Under the pieces are notes generated by a model that was not told where the DNA came from, did no database searches, and worked only from the letters and a program-made list of their open reading frames with translations. Shown piece after piece: positions 44,574-56,713 of a DNA stretch of 64,000 nt. Made by a program: the position numbers and the translations under genes. Origin of the DNA: Phialocephala subalpina (lineage: Eukaryota; Ascomycota; Leotiomycetes; Helotiales; Mollisiaceae); NCBI GenBank assembly GCA_900073065.1, contig FJOG01000083.1:17268-81267 (forward strand), read 5' to 3'. The first letter of the stretch is position 1. The number at the start of each line of letters is the position of its first letter.

Positions 44574-46641
44574 CGCGGAGTTATATTGCTGTAAGTTTCG
44601 TAGCAAAGTGGGTGGGGAATATGGCCCCCGCTGGAGGAAACCAAATGACTTAAGAATTTGGACAGAAAGAAACGTGCACGCAGAAGAGATACCATGAAAC
44701 AGCTGGAGATCAATTGATAGGAACTCCCTGTCCCTAAACATACGCAAGATGGTGGGGTAAGGACGGTACGGACGAGTCGGAAGAGAATCAATTTTCTGCC
44801 CTACAGCTTCGGACCTGATTCACATCTGTCATCTTGAGCCGAATGCAGAGATTAAGGTATGTTTGATCAAACACTTTATGATCCGAGCTGACGTTTTCCT
44901 GGTAGATTCTCGTGGTTAGGTGAATGCAATAGCACAGACCCTCGGCGGTACGTGCTCTCCTGGACCATGGAGCTTTTGTCTCCGGAGACGGGACCTGGGG
45001 GACCTGGGGAACCTGGGAAACGAGAGACCCATTGCGAGATGAGAGGGCTGCTGAATTGGACAAACTCCTGGCTACTAGATGACATAGAAACTCTAGCTCT
45101 GAGAGCAGGTTTGTGGGCCTATGCAGAACTTGATGCTCAGATCGACCTCAGTCAAAGGTCATTATTTTAACCATCATTGAGGTCAATCTCGGTCGCGGTA
45201 AAAATTCTGCAGGGCCGTCGATAGCTGACGAATCCACGTGGCAGAGACCTGGAGGCCCGAGCACATGGATTGCGGCCCCACCGGTAGTGGTTCGTTTGGG
45301 GAAGACATCGTCAAAGTCCAGTAACTAGATACTTTGCCCAAGTAGTCGGCGTGCAAACACTAGGTTTGTCGACATCGTCCAAGTTAGGTTCATTGCAAGA
45401 AAGAGCCGTACTGTACAACAGAACTTGGGTTCGTCAAGGAGCGATTGTCGAGCATCGCCTAGCTGTCGCTGTCAAAGTTTAGTGCCGGGCAGCAGGGGCA
45501 TCTGCCAATCCTGCAGGAGCAGAAATCTGATATTTTCAGCTTGTCCAACATCCTATCAGAACCCAAGTTCGATTCCAAAGCAAGCGCGCCGTCTTCTCAA
45601 TTGAGAAGCTTCACAGCATATGCGAAACGACGGAAGTGAGGTTCCGGAACCGCAAATGCGGGACATCCCGCGTGATATAAGCAGAAAGGGGTCGTACCTT
45701 TGTCCTTCTCGAGGTACTTCATCCAGGACATCCTCTATCATGACTACTCTGACGAAGTCTGGAGAGCTTGTATCTCTCGTGGTGCTGTGACTCTGTATCC
45801 AAGGGTTGACAGCAAGACTGCATCCCACTTCCTCGGCATTCTTTCTCCCGAAATGTCGGCCGCCTTGTGGGCCTTGTGGCCTGTGGGGCTTCACAGCCAA
45901 AGATGAGAAGGACGGTATCTTCTCACTTTGTCGTTATTTCTGTCCATTTTGTTCATGCGTCTCGTGTTTTCTAGAGCTAGGAAAGTTATCATTCTTGTGA
46001 TTGATACGTTTTCCCCCAATCCTGATACAGCTTAGCTCCAAGCATTGCCGAGCACAACCGAACCCCTTTCTCGACGACCAGAAATGTCTCACCAATCTAG
46101 CACTCTCTTCTATCTCCTTTGGCTTTCTGCTCGATTATATCTTCATCTTTGGCTTCTGCCAATGCCAACTGCCATTCGTCACTGCCGGCGGATGAATCAA
46201 CCCCCGCCGTCATTTCACATCACTCCAGCAAACACTTAACCGGATGGCGGAGCCCCGCAAACCCCGCCTTCCCACCTTCAAAACCATGACGCAAGAACGG
46301 ATACTCCATTATAAGCTTCGGGTTCAAAGCGAAATTCCCTGCCAGATCTCTCGATTAAACGTCGGCTTGTTGTCATGAGATGAACGGGCCGTTTCTGCCC
46401 CGCAAAGTTCTCCCCAAGGCGCCCCCGATTGTCCAATGGCAGCATACGATGGAGCATATTCGGTCCTTTCGAGGTGGGCGGAGGGGCATCTTTTGACGCA
46501 GTCAAGTCAACTGGGAAAAGATGGGGGAGACTTGGATCTTGCCGGATCCGAAGAATGGGGAAGGTGAACGATCCTTTAAAAGCAAGATCGGTGTCCTTGA
46601 AAAGCGAGATCTAGGTACGAACGACAAGCTTTCTTGTTAAA
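44574..46641. other. 2.1 kb intergenic, nothing recognised
   Basis: Only short frames; a 114-codon minus frame (45900-45556) is low in family-like features. A short run of GGGACCTGG-like units lies at about 44988-45018. No repeats with other parts of the window were noticed. Confidence 0.4.
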
Positions 46642-48547
46642 ATGGCATTCAACTTTTGGGCTTTCCTGGCGCTGAGCTCGGTGGTGGGCTCGGTACCGAC
46701 AATCTCAAGAGTTTCTCCCCGAGCACCAGATTCAGCACCCCTTGCTACCACACTCAACGGATCTTACTACGGCACTCATTCTTCGACGTATAACGAAGAT
46801 CTCTTCCTGGGAATTCCATTTGCTCAACCACCTCTACAGGACCTTCGATTCAAGAATCCTCAGACTTTGAACTCGACATGGAGTGGAGCTTTGCCGGCCA
46901 CGAACTATGCTTGGGTATGAGTGCTATACCGGCGACAGAACATCATGCTGACTAGATTGGAAGGAATGCATTGGATATGGCCCTGATCAAATCGGCTACG
47001 AGCAGGTAAGTCCTGGTGATCACATCCTCTTCCCGATTCGGAGCTAAACATCACCACCCAGAGTGAAGACTGTCTCTATCTGAACGTAGTCAGACCTTCA
47101 GGATACGAGAATGCCAGTCTTCCCGTCGCTGTCTGGATTCACGGTGGTGGTTTCGCTGAAGGAGGAGCTCCAGATCGACGATACAACTTGTCGTTCATCG
47201 TCGAGAACTCCGTCTCGATCGGTAAGCCTATCATCGGTGCAAGCATAGCCTACCGCCTCGGACCCATTGGCTTCCTCAACGGCGATGCGGTTGCCAACGC
47301 TGGAGCCCTGAATCTCGGATTGAAAGACCAAAGACTTGCTCTTCAATGGATCAATGAGAACATTGCTGGCTTTGGAGGTTAGTACCACAAATCTTCAAGA
47401 CGATCCCACCTGACAGTGAGTAGGCGACCCCACCAAAGTCACAATCTGGGGAGAGAGTGCAGGTGCTTCAAGCGTCGGTCTCCAACTCCTCGCCTTCAAT
47501 GGTCGCGATGATGGACTTTTCCGAGCCGGCATGATGGAGTCAGGCAATCCCATCTTCGAAGGTCCACTCAACGGTACTGAGACCTACCAAGCACGATACG
47601 ACGCACTTGTCGCCGCCGCTGGATGTAGTAACAGTTCCGACTCTTTGCAGTGCCTCAGGGAGCTGCCATTCTTCGTGCTCAATAATATCCTCAACACCAC
47701 GGACTTCAACAACAATTGGAATCCAGCTCTTGATGGCGACTTTATTGCTCGCCTTGGCAGTGAACAGTTGGCAGATGGATCTTTCGTGCACGTGCCGATC
47801 ATTTCTGGGGCAAACAGCGATGAAGGGACAGCGTTCGGTCCGGTCGGCGTAGACACCATTGACAACTTCATTGCTGCCGTTAACAGTAAGACTACTATAT
47901 ACTCCTCAAGACATCTCTAATGATTCCCAGCTACGACAAGTGCTCAATACGCTCTACCAGAGAGTCTCATTCAGCAGCTAGTCGCAACCTACTTCGACAG
48001 CCCAGACCCAGACTACCTGATTCCCAGCTCAGAAACACTGGGTGGCAATATAACACTCGGAGAACCTTACGGAATGGAATACCGCCACAGCGCCGCATAC
48101 TGGGGCGACGAAGTTTTCATCGCCGCAAGAAGACTGACGGTCGAGACCTGGGCAGCAGCCAACATCTCAGCATACTCCTACCGCTTCAACGCCATTCCTA
48201 CCGGTGTTTCCTGGCCCATCGAAGTTACGCACTTCCAAGAAGTGGCGTTCGTGTTCAACAACTTGAACGGTCTTGGATATGCTGTTAACCCTTTCGAGAA
48301 CAAGACTGAGAGCTACACCAAGCTTAGTGAGTTGATGAGCAAGAGTTGGGCGAGTTTTGTGTATGATTTGGATCCGAATGGGTGGACTGGGCGAGATGCA
48401 AGCGTCCCAGCTTGGCCTGCCTACTCGATTGAGAATCCCCAGAACATTGTTTGGGATGCGAATGTTACGAGCTTCACGGAGCCGGATACGTTCCGAGCTG
48501 AGGGGATCAAGCTTCTGAATGAGAACTGGGGCTTGTTCGTGCGGTAG
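46642..48547 (+). CDS. Secreted type-B carboxylesterase / lipase
   Basis: Five exons, 46642-46914, 46964-47005, 47062-47377, 47424-47885 and 47931-48547, give 569 residues with consistent phases. A signal peptide (MAFNFWAFLALSSVVGSVP) is followed by EDLFLGIPFAQPPL, SEDCLYLNVVRPSGY and the oxyanion loop WIHGGGFAEGG. The nucleophile elbow is TIWGESAGASS, the acid lies near GANSDEGTAF and the His in EVTHFQEVAFVF. NXS/T sites fit secretion. The alpha/beta-hydrolase would cleave carboxylic esters outside the cell. There is no sign of decay here, unlike 24-37 kb. Confidence 0.92.
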
Positions 48548-50993
48548 AATGAGGTCATCTAAAAGCAAGACTTCTACGGCTTTTCAAGGGATTCTTCCTC
48601 ATAGATGGAACCGCCCTACCAGAACCTGATCAGACACGTTTTGCGCTCCTGAAGTTCAAGTCTTCTCGTCTCCATTCCTGTATCGTGTGCCTCCTGTAGG
48701 AGCCGACAATCAGTGCCTTTGCAGTCATCCTTGCTCCAGAATAGTTCCAGTTGACACTTGATTTCACCTTCCAGTTTCTTCTCTCCAAGCCCTCTTTTGC
48801 CTGCGACGGAATTCCCCATGCTAATCGAGGAATTTTGAGCAGCTGCATCGCCCCCTTTCTCGCTTAGTCCTCACGAATTCCCTAATCACACACTGATCGG
48901 TCCGGAATTTGCGACAAGGAATGCCTCCTATTTTCGTTCCTCAACTCAGCCTTCCAGATCGCCGTCATTATGTTCGGAAGTAACAGTAAAGCTTTCTCGG
49001 CTCAAAGAGGCATTAGAAGGTAATTATAAGTATCTCGGTTTGGGTAACCTGGAGCAACTTCTGCAGGCACGATGAACACTTCAAAGTCATTCACACCTAC
49101 AGACACCTGCACCAAGCAAAGTAACCTCGTTGGAAATCCAACACTCTCAATTTCAAATTGAGTGAGGAAGTATAAACGCTTTCTGTTTTCACATCAAGAC
49201 CTTCAAAATGTTTGGGCAAGCCCTCCCAAATCTCCAAACCCCACAATCGCCGGCTAACATCTTCCCTTTAAGCTTCCGTCGACACCAAAAGAAGAGAGGG
49301 CATAGATTCCTCTGGTTCCGCTTCGGTCACATCAACAATAACAAATTCAGTCCTGGCGTCTCGCTATAGCACCTTTCGTACATCCTATCCAACATCGCGA
49401 ATTCTCTCGCTGAGAAAAGGGGCAACCCTCATCGTGTCACTCTTGCTTTGCGGGTAAACCTTCACCTCGTCAGTCGGTAGAGCTGCTCAACCAACGATCA
49501 CTTCGTCGACCTTGAACACTTCTTCAAGCGAGCCAGTGAGCACAACAAGGCCTGCCACTGGGACAAGTGCGAGGACAACGACGATGAATGGCCCGGCGAG
49601 TACGGTTTCAAGGGCGGTATCTCTGCGTTTGGGGGACGAACTGCTGAAAGCTGGATTGGTTGGTGATGTGCCTCAGGGGCTTTGATACGAATGATATAAT
49701 GATGAGATTGAATAAATTAGGAACGACTCAAGTAGTAAAATGCAATGATCGAAATGGTTTCGAGAACTCAAGAAGTCACAGGACATTAATATGTTACAGA
49801 ACCTTGCCCTTCTAACACGTCATCAAGAGCCACTTTGCGATGCATCTCTTCACAAAAAAGGTTGAATGACTCATTGCCACTGAGAATGATATTCGCAAAC
49901 GTACCAAAGTGTGAAAAGGGAGCCGAAGTCCCAAAAAGGGGTAGCTAGAAGACGAATTGCGGATGACTCGAGCTGTATCCTTCCCCCTTCACCGGCAATA
50001 CTCATTCCTTATGAAAACGCGTGTTTATGCCCCATCACTACCGAAGTCTCTCTGCCGGTCCCAACCTCCAAGTGTATTCTGCCCGGGACAAGCACCGTCC
50101 CTTTTACGCCTTCCATTGAGATCTGTTAAGGCCCCTGACAGGCAAATTCGTCGCTGCAGCTGGAGATGCGCGTATCGTTGTGCAATGACTCCTTGTCGAC
50201 TCCTAAACCAACTATCCTGCCATCGTGAACGCGAAAATGGTCGGTGTAGAATTTCAGTCGTTGCCGGGTGACGGTCTTTGAAAGAATGTCGTGTCGCATA
50301 TAGCTGCTTTCGTCGAAGTGTGCTCCAACATGGCGGAATGGTGGGAGGGATTCTAGAAGAATGTCGTGTCGCATATAAGTGCCTGCCCCTGAAGTGTGCG
50401 CTAGTGATGGCTACCCCCTACTTGTCAGCGCGTCGGAAGTCGATAGGGACTCGTCCTTAGCTCTGCAGATACTCTTGGGAGTACTGGAGGTTCGTAGGGT
50501 ACACTGAGTACAGGTGTTGAGTCTTCGGGTAGTGTAAAAAGAATTATCTGTCGTAAGGATCCATCCGATTAGTCAGCACTATCCGCCTGCCAGCGTTTAA
50601 GCTTACAATCAAGCCCGGTCCACCTACAACGCTCCCAACAACCTCCGTACAGTCCAAGTAACTTCTATGGTTAATACGAAGCAAGAGCACCAACTGTTTT
50701 CCAAGCAATTGCGAGCTCCCCAGCATCGTCTCAGAAGCAGTGATGTTGATGAAGATTCGCGGCTAGATGACAAGTCCAGGTTGCTATCATTCATTGGAGA
50801 CGTCCTGCAGATCGAAGCGTCGGTAACACCGGGCTTCATCTCACCATGCTATCGTCGTCGCTGGCAAGTAACGAGCAAGGATAGGTTCCGAGTCCTCCGG
50901 CCAACTCAGAAATCATGTCTCCGTCTCTGATGGTGTGTTCCCCGGTTTCTTTTTTTCGTTCTCATTCCTACATCCTCTTCGACTATCATTATC
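48548..50993. other. 2.4 kb intergenic with an isolated copy of the 2EXR upstream element
   Basis: No gene is firmly supported. A 55-codon minus frame near 49670-49500 has one hydrophobic helix. The 20-base direct repeat AGAATGTCGTGTCGCATATA occurs at 50284 and 50357. The conserved element at 49885 (see its own entry) is followed at about 50100 by a short frame TVPFTPSIEIC, which faintly recalls the start of a 2EXR domain. Confidence 0.45.
49885..49980 (+). repeat. Dispersed element copy A (also upstream of the two 2EXR genes)
   Basis: It shares with copies at 53488 and 54838 the ordered blocks GTACCAAAGT, AAAAGGGAGCCGAAG, GGGGTAG and GACGAATTGCGG. There is no intact gene within 1 kb downstream, so it probably marks a lost third paralogue. 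Confidence 0.7.
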
Positions 50994-52829
50994 ATGAGGT
51001 CTTTCCTGCTCTTCGCAGCTCTCCCCGTGCCCTGGGTGGCTACCTTCTCCTTCAATGCCTACGATCTGGGCTTCCATGGCATGTATCCCCGTCAGCATTT
51101 CCACTCCGTCGACTTCGAGGCGCCCGCGCCCAAGATAACACAGTGGGATTCTGCGTGCGACCCCGGGAACCTTCTTCTCACTCCGAGAGGCCCTTTGGTG
51201 ACGGGCCCGGCACGGGGCCCAGTCATTCTAGATGCGAGAGGCAATTTGATATGGATGGACAATGATAAGTTTAAGCAGGCCATGAACTTGAACGTGCAGA
51301 AATACAAAGGCAAGGACTACTTAACCTTTTGGACGAAGAGCAAGAAGAATAGTAACGCAAAGCATTCCAAGAAATCATATGTGCTGGTAGGACCAACCCC
51401 TTTCTGTTGTGTGTTCATGAATACACTTCTGACATTTTAGCTTGACTCTTCCTACGAAATTGCCCATCGCGTACGTCCTCATGGCCACGGCCTCAAAGGA
51501 GACTCTCATGAGTTTCGCATCACCCCACAGGGCACTGCGCTCATAACGATATATTATAAACACAAAGTGGACTGTACGGATTTAGGGCTGGGCAAGAGCT
51601 GCTGGATCCAGGATGGTTTGTTCCAAGAAGTCGATATCGAAACGGGGAGACTGTTATTCGAATGGCGAGCCACAGACCATATCCGCATGAGCGATGTATT
51701 CAGCAGCCCTTCGCGCAAGGATGGACACGGAAAATCAAAAAATGACGCCTTTGATTTCTTCCATATCAACAGCGTCGACAAGATTGACTCTGGGGATTAC
51801 ATCATCTCCGCCCGTTACATGCACGCCGTAGCGTGCATCAGTGCAAAGACAGGCGACATCCTGTGGCAACTCGGCGGCAAGAACAATAACTTTGAAGATC
51901 TGAACGGCGCAACCGATTTCGCCTGGCAACACCATGTAACATGGCAGGGCAACAACACGATATCCCTCTTTGATAACCACGCCAACACCGTCTTTCATAG
52001 CCCATACAAACATAGCAAGGGCATGCTAATTCGACTCGACATGGAGAAGATGACTGCCACCCTCATACAAAAATACGTCCACCCAGACAAGATTCTCAAC
52101 GTATCCCAAGGCTCCGTGCAAGTGATTCCGGAGAGCGGCAACGTGCTCGTTGGATTCGGCAACTCGCCAACCTACATCGAGTTCTCAGCGGACGGCAAGG
52201 TGCTCTGCAGCGCGCACTTTGCACCTCGCCTCGCCTTTGAGATCATCGACTTCGGATTGGTAAAATCGTACCGTGTGTTCAAGAGCCCATGGGTGGGAAG
52301 GCCGAAGACGGTGCCAGATGTGAAGGTGAAGCATAGGAAAGTATACGTGAGTTGGAATGGAGCGACGGAGGTGACAGGATGGAGATTAGAGAAGGCCGGG
52401 GCGCTGGAGGCGAAGGATGATGAGTTCGTGACGGTTCAGGAGTTAGAACGTGACGGGTTCGAGACGAGTTTTGCGCTTGATAAGATCGATGGGTATGTGA
52501 GGATCGCGGCGTTGGACGCTACCAAGGGTGTAATGGCATATTCGGCGGTCGTCAGCACGCCTCCGCCTTCATCTGTAAGTCCCATACTACATCCAATCTT
52601 CCCTTCCTATACTAACTCAGCCTAGGTATCGCTCTGGTTAATCCTATTCGGCTTCGTGGTCTTCGTATTCGGCTTTGTCGGCTTCGTTTTCTTCTATCGG
52701 AGATTCCCCTGGCTTCCACGTCTTCCAAAGCTATCTGACCTCAGAGCCCGTTCGTATACCGCCGCGATGGGTAATCAGGAGTATGATTCCGAATCAATCC
52801 CTCTATTACTGAATGAGAGAGACCCTTGA
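50994..52829 (+). CDS. Arylsulfotransferase (ASST)-like protein with C-terminal TM helix
   Basis: Three exons, 50994-51386, 51441-52574 and 52626-52829, give 576 residues. A signal-like start (MRSFLLFAALPVPWVATFSF) leads to a beta-propeller with LLTPRGPLVTGPARGPVILD, GHGLKGDSHEF, DAFDFFHINSVDKIDSGDYI, SARYMHAVACISAKTGDILW and WQHHVTWQGNNTISLFDNH. These are standard for the fungal ASST (PF14269) family. A TM helix (LILFGFVVFVFGFVGFVFF) and a short acidic-dileucine tail follow. The bacterial enzymes transfer sulfate between phenols; the activity of fungal members is not established. A propeller domain facing the lumen or outside, anchored by the helix, is inferred. Confidence 0.9.
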
Positions 52830-53487
52830 GTGTTCGCACATAGAAACTTCTATTTAACGTAAACAATAGCGCAATCTAATTTCATTAACAAACGAGAGCT
52901 TATCACTTGATGTAAATAAATTTGCATAATTCTAATGACAGTTTGGTTGATAAAGAATTGATTGGAGAAGAGCAAACGGGGGAAAGCCCAAGCTAAATAG
53001 ACATTCACCATCGAAGCCTGAAAGCTAAGGCTCCAACAGGATGTCACTCGAAGTATATGATTGATTGCTCAATTTTTACGCCAAACTGTAACGGTACCGA
53101 TCTGTCACCCGAAGTATATGATTGATTGATCAATTCTTACGCCTAAATGCAACGGTACGAGAGTACGAACGAGGTCTAGTGCGGCTTCGGTAGGTAAAAT
53201 AAACGACCGACAAGTTCTTGGTTCTCCGGGTGAAGTCTGAGACATCACAAAGTAACATCCAATCTCAGATTAAGCGTTAGATTCTTTTCGTTGGTGAGCT
53301 TCCGTGCAAGCGCGGGGCACCAAACATTGTCCCGTCTTCGTATTGAGATCTCTTTTTGTTCTGCATGTGAAAAGTTGGTCGCGTAGCTCTTTGCCTCCTA
53401 TCCACCACAGTCGTTATCCCCTCTCTCAACGTCCTAATCATGAACTCCTTGATTCTCATCTCTGATGATCGCATCAGCATCCGAAAT
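52830..53487. other. Intergenic with two imperfect tandem repeats
   Basis: A unit of about 60 bp beginning GTCAC(T/C)CGAAGTATATG is seen at about 53042 and again at 53103, with a few differences. No gene is present. Confidence 0.6.
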
Positions 53488-53583
53488 GGTATTAGCGCTC
53501 GCACGAGTACCAAAGTATAAAAGGGGAGCCGAAGGTCGAAAGGGGGTAGTGAGGAGACGAATTGCGGAACACTTGAGCTTAGC
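53488..53583 (+). promoter_or_regulatory. Dispersed element copy B, upstream of 2EXR gene 1
   Basis: It carries the same ordered blocks as copies A and C (GTACCAAAGT, AAGGGGAGCCGAAGG, GGGGGTAG, GACGAATTGCGGAACACT). It ends about 110 bp before the ATG at 53694. A promoter kept through gene duplication is the simplest view. Confidence 0.65.
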
Positions 53584-53693
53584 TCGGGCATGACACGACA
53601 GAGTGACTGTTCTTGACTCACATATTCCTGTGCCAAAACCCAATTTTAGGTATTTATTAGGAGTAACCTGGCAAATAGAAATAGGGTTGCAAG

Positions 53694-54645
53694 ATGGAAG
53701 TCGTACAAATGGTGAGTACCTCTTGATATCCCGCAGGCTATCTCTGACTTAACTCGACAGACTTCCTCGGAAGCTACACTTAGCACCCATCATGAAACTC
53801 CCAAAACAATAACAGAAGTAGGAGCAGCCTTCAAACCCTTCTCTCGCCTCCCTTCAACCGCCTCTCCCCAAAATCCCCCGCCGCTCGTATCCCACGAAGC
53901 TCGCGATGCGGCAATAAAGGAATACGACGGCTGTATCTGCGCATGTCAGACGACTTTCTGCTTGAAATTACCTGTGTGGAGATACCAGAAAGCTTGGAAA
54001 TATGCTTGGTTCACGTCAACGATTCAAGATGGAATGGGAAAGGAATGTGCTGTTTGTGAAGATGGGTGCGATTATCGGAAAGTGCATTACACCAAAAAAC
54101 AAGCTTTCTACTGGACGCACGAGTTAACAACTCTCAAGCCTCAAGATCCCAGAATCGAGCCCAAATTGCTGCGGAAATCCGAGACAGGATTAAGATTATC
54201 CTCTCTACCTCCTTCAACATGGGTATCCAACATCCACCACCTAGTCCTCGACGCCTCATGCTCTCGTCCAAATATCCAGGATCGTCCCTCATCCACCAAC
54301 CTTAATGATTTCCTCGCAGATTTCATCAATCTAAAGAAGCTGACACTCTTCCGCTGGTCTCCCATATCCTATGGCTTCCTGTTAAACGTTCGAGTAATCC
54401 CTCCAATACCGATCCATCCGATCAAGAAACGGAAACTCCAGGGGGATGAGGTCAAACGAGTTCAGCAAGTATTGGGGAGGGACAAGAAGGATTGGCCGGA
54501 GGTGGAGACGTGGTGGGGAAAGGTTCCCAGGATCGACGTCGAGATGGATGCGTTTGAGTTGGGAGGGTCGAGGCAAGGCGATTTGAATCTGGGGGTTGAC
54601 GTTTTGGGTGCTCACTTCTTGGAGCCTTTCGAAGAAGAAACCTAG
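53694..54645 (+). CDS. 2EXR-family protein, paralogue 1
   Basis: Two exons, 53694-53711 (only MEVVQM) and 53761-54645, give 300 residues. The start of the 2EXR motif (FKPFSRLP) is kept. The following IELRLLIW-type strand, seen in the neighbour at 55046, is missing, so the motif appears deleted. PPPLVSHEARDAAIKEYDGC, RKVHYTKKQAFYWTHEL, LVLDASCSRPNI and GAHFLEPFEEET match the paralogue piece by piece. The family is abundant in leotiomycetes with unknown function; 2EXR is F-box-like in length and place. The tiny first exon and its intron are conserved in the paralogue, which supports the start. Confidence 0.75.
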
Positions 54646-54837
54646 TGTAGTTGAGGACAAAAAAACCCAAGACGGTGAAGGTAATCGCGTACGCTAGTAG
54701 AGCAATATTAAGATAGTGTAATGTAATATTGGTACCCAGGTCCAAGAATTCGGGTAGACAAAGGAGTTGGAGACTTTGATATGTTTTAGAACTTCCCATT
54801 GATATGTCCAGCCGTCAAACGATCATTCGCTGGCATT

Positions 54838-54930
54838 CAGAATTCAGTTTGTGTCTACCAAACTTTGAAAAGGGAACCGAAGTCTGAAAATGGGGTAGCG
54901 AAGGACGAATAACGGGACACTGACGTATGA
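54838..54930 (+). promoter_or_regulatory. Dispersed element copy C, upstream of 2EXR paralogue 2
   Basis: Blocks TCTACCAAACTTTG, AAAAGGGAACCGAAGTCTG, GGGGTAGCG and GACGAATAACGGGACACT align with copies A and B. It ends about 115 bp before the ATG at 55046, nearly the same spacing as copy B. Confidence 0.65.
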
Positions 54931-55045
54931 ACCACCCTCGAGCTCCGTGCACAAGATACCGCAAAACATCCATCTTGTATTCTCAAACATTCTCGCACAA
55001 GACAGCATCTTCCTAACATCGATGCAAAGCCCCGCGAATTATAAG

Positions 55046-56053
55046 ATGGACATAGCATACATGGTCAGTATACCTACACTGCACCAAATACGCCCCTGAC
55101 TGACCTTTATAGGCTTCCACTGAAACTCCCCAGCAATCCTCCACGGTTATAGAAGCAGCCAAACCTTCACTCCCTTCCCACGCCTCCCCATCGAACTACG
55201 ACTCCTAATCTGGAAGACAGTCTTCTCGCAACACCCCCACAGCACATGCCACGAGATCCGACCCCCCGTCCATCGAACACCAAACATATTCTCGATCCCA
55301 CTACCCATAAACCCTATCAATCATCCAAGCTCCTTACTCACTTGCCACAAAGCACGAAACACCGCAAAAAAAGAATACAACGGCTATGTCGCCGCTTGCC
55401 AAAACACCAGATCACGATCCGGCATCCCGTCAGCAAGCCAGAGAAAATGGCACTACGCATGCTTCGAAAAAGACTCGCTTGGACCTGTGGATTCTGGTTC
55501 TAGTCTCGACTCTCTCCCATGCGCCGAATATTCCCAGGCCTGTGAATATAGAAAACAATACCCCACCAAAAATCAATCATTTTACTGGACGGACCAAACG
55601 CAGATATATTACAGGACTTCCGATCCCCATCTCTCTTCATTCGGGCCCTCATCGTTAGAGAACTGAAGTTCTCGATTACCGTCCTTACCTGCCTCAACTT
55701 GAGTGCAGAACATACACTACCTAATCCTCGATTCCAGATGCTGGACACTAGAAGGTGGAACTCGTCCATTATCTTCAATCCTCTTCGAATTCCTCAGAAA
55801 ATATACAAAAGTAGAGAAACCGACACTCTACTGATAGGTTCAAGCCCTCGTACTTCCACCGCTATCAATCCGTCAAACCAAGACCAAAGGCGATATATCA
55901 GAGGACTTAAAGCACAAAAAAAGATAGCCGGCGCCTGAGACGTAGTAGGCACAAATTCCCGCCGTCAACATGGAGACGCTTAAACTGTGGGATCGAGACT
56001 AGATTGAGATCCTGGAGAGGCATTTACTGGAACCGTTTGCAGAGGAAAACTAG
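55046..56053 (+). pseudogene. 2EXR-family paralogue 2, frameshifted
   Basis: Exon 1 (MDIAYM, 55046-55063) and the intron mirror paralogue 1. Exon 2 starts ASTETPQQSSTVIEAAK, then the reading moves one base to TFTPFPRLPIELRLLIWKTV, an intact 2EXR start. It goes on through LLTCHKARNTAKKEYNGY, EYRKQYPTKNQSFYWTDQ and SAEHTLPNPRFQMLDTRRW in changing frames. It finishes with ERHLLEPFAEEN and a stop at 56051-56053, the counterpart of the paralogue 1 C-terminus. One frameshift near 55170 and further breaks after 55650 make it a pseudogene. Confidence 0.7.
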
Positions 56054-56713
56054 AAACCAGTTCAACTTCACGGTCCAATTGGGACCGGCAGGGAAGATTC
56101 GATTTCTGCGGTCTAGGTATTGATAGTTAGTTAGCACACGGATACGGCGGGTTCTTTGAGGAACTGAAGGCTGGCTGTGAAATCGTAAGTCGAGCTGCGT
56201 GGCTTGTTCGGTTCTCATGTCCTCTCCATCTTCCACCGAGAGCGAGAGCGGGAGGACAAAGTAAGTGGAGAAAGGAAAGAACTGCCAGTACGGAAATATA
56301 CAATGAGTGTACAAAAGTTTATGTTGCGAAAAGAAGAGTTTGGCAAAAAAAAAAAAGGAGGGGGGTTGCATGTGAACCCTAATCAGGGACTGGCTCCATA
56401 GGGCAATGAGAAGGGGACTTGAGGTATTACAATTCATTATGTTCAAGTTGAAATCTTTTAATGATATATATAGCCTCCAAGCCATCCAGCTTTAGCTATG
56501 CAATGATATACAAGTAAGCCAATCCTACCACCCCAAACCTAACGCCAGTCTATCTTGCCAGCCAAGTATGTACATGCAAGAGTAATCCCAAACGCCGTGC
56601 ACGTATGCAAAGTATGTACGGTATCCCCGCCATGCAATGTGGTATCTTCCGACAATGTCCCTTGTACTCGCACTTCGAACCTCCACAAGGCCTCGCGGTC
56701 CTCCAGATCATGT
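56054..56713. other. Intergenic with short homopolymers
   Basis: No gene. It contains an A-rich run near 56346 followed by GGAGGGGGG. It serves as the 3' flank of the GT90 gene. Confidence 0.4.

Noticed and set aside
45556..45900. 114-codon minus-strand frame as a gene
   Set aside because: No domain, no splice partners, and equally long frames on the other strand.
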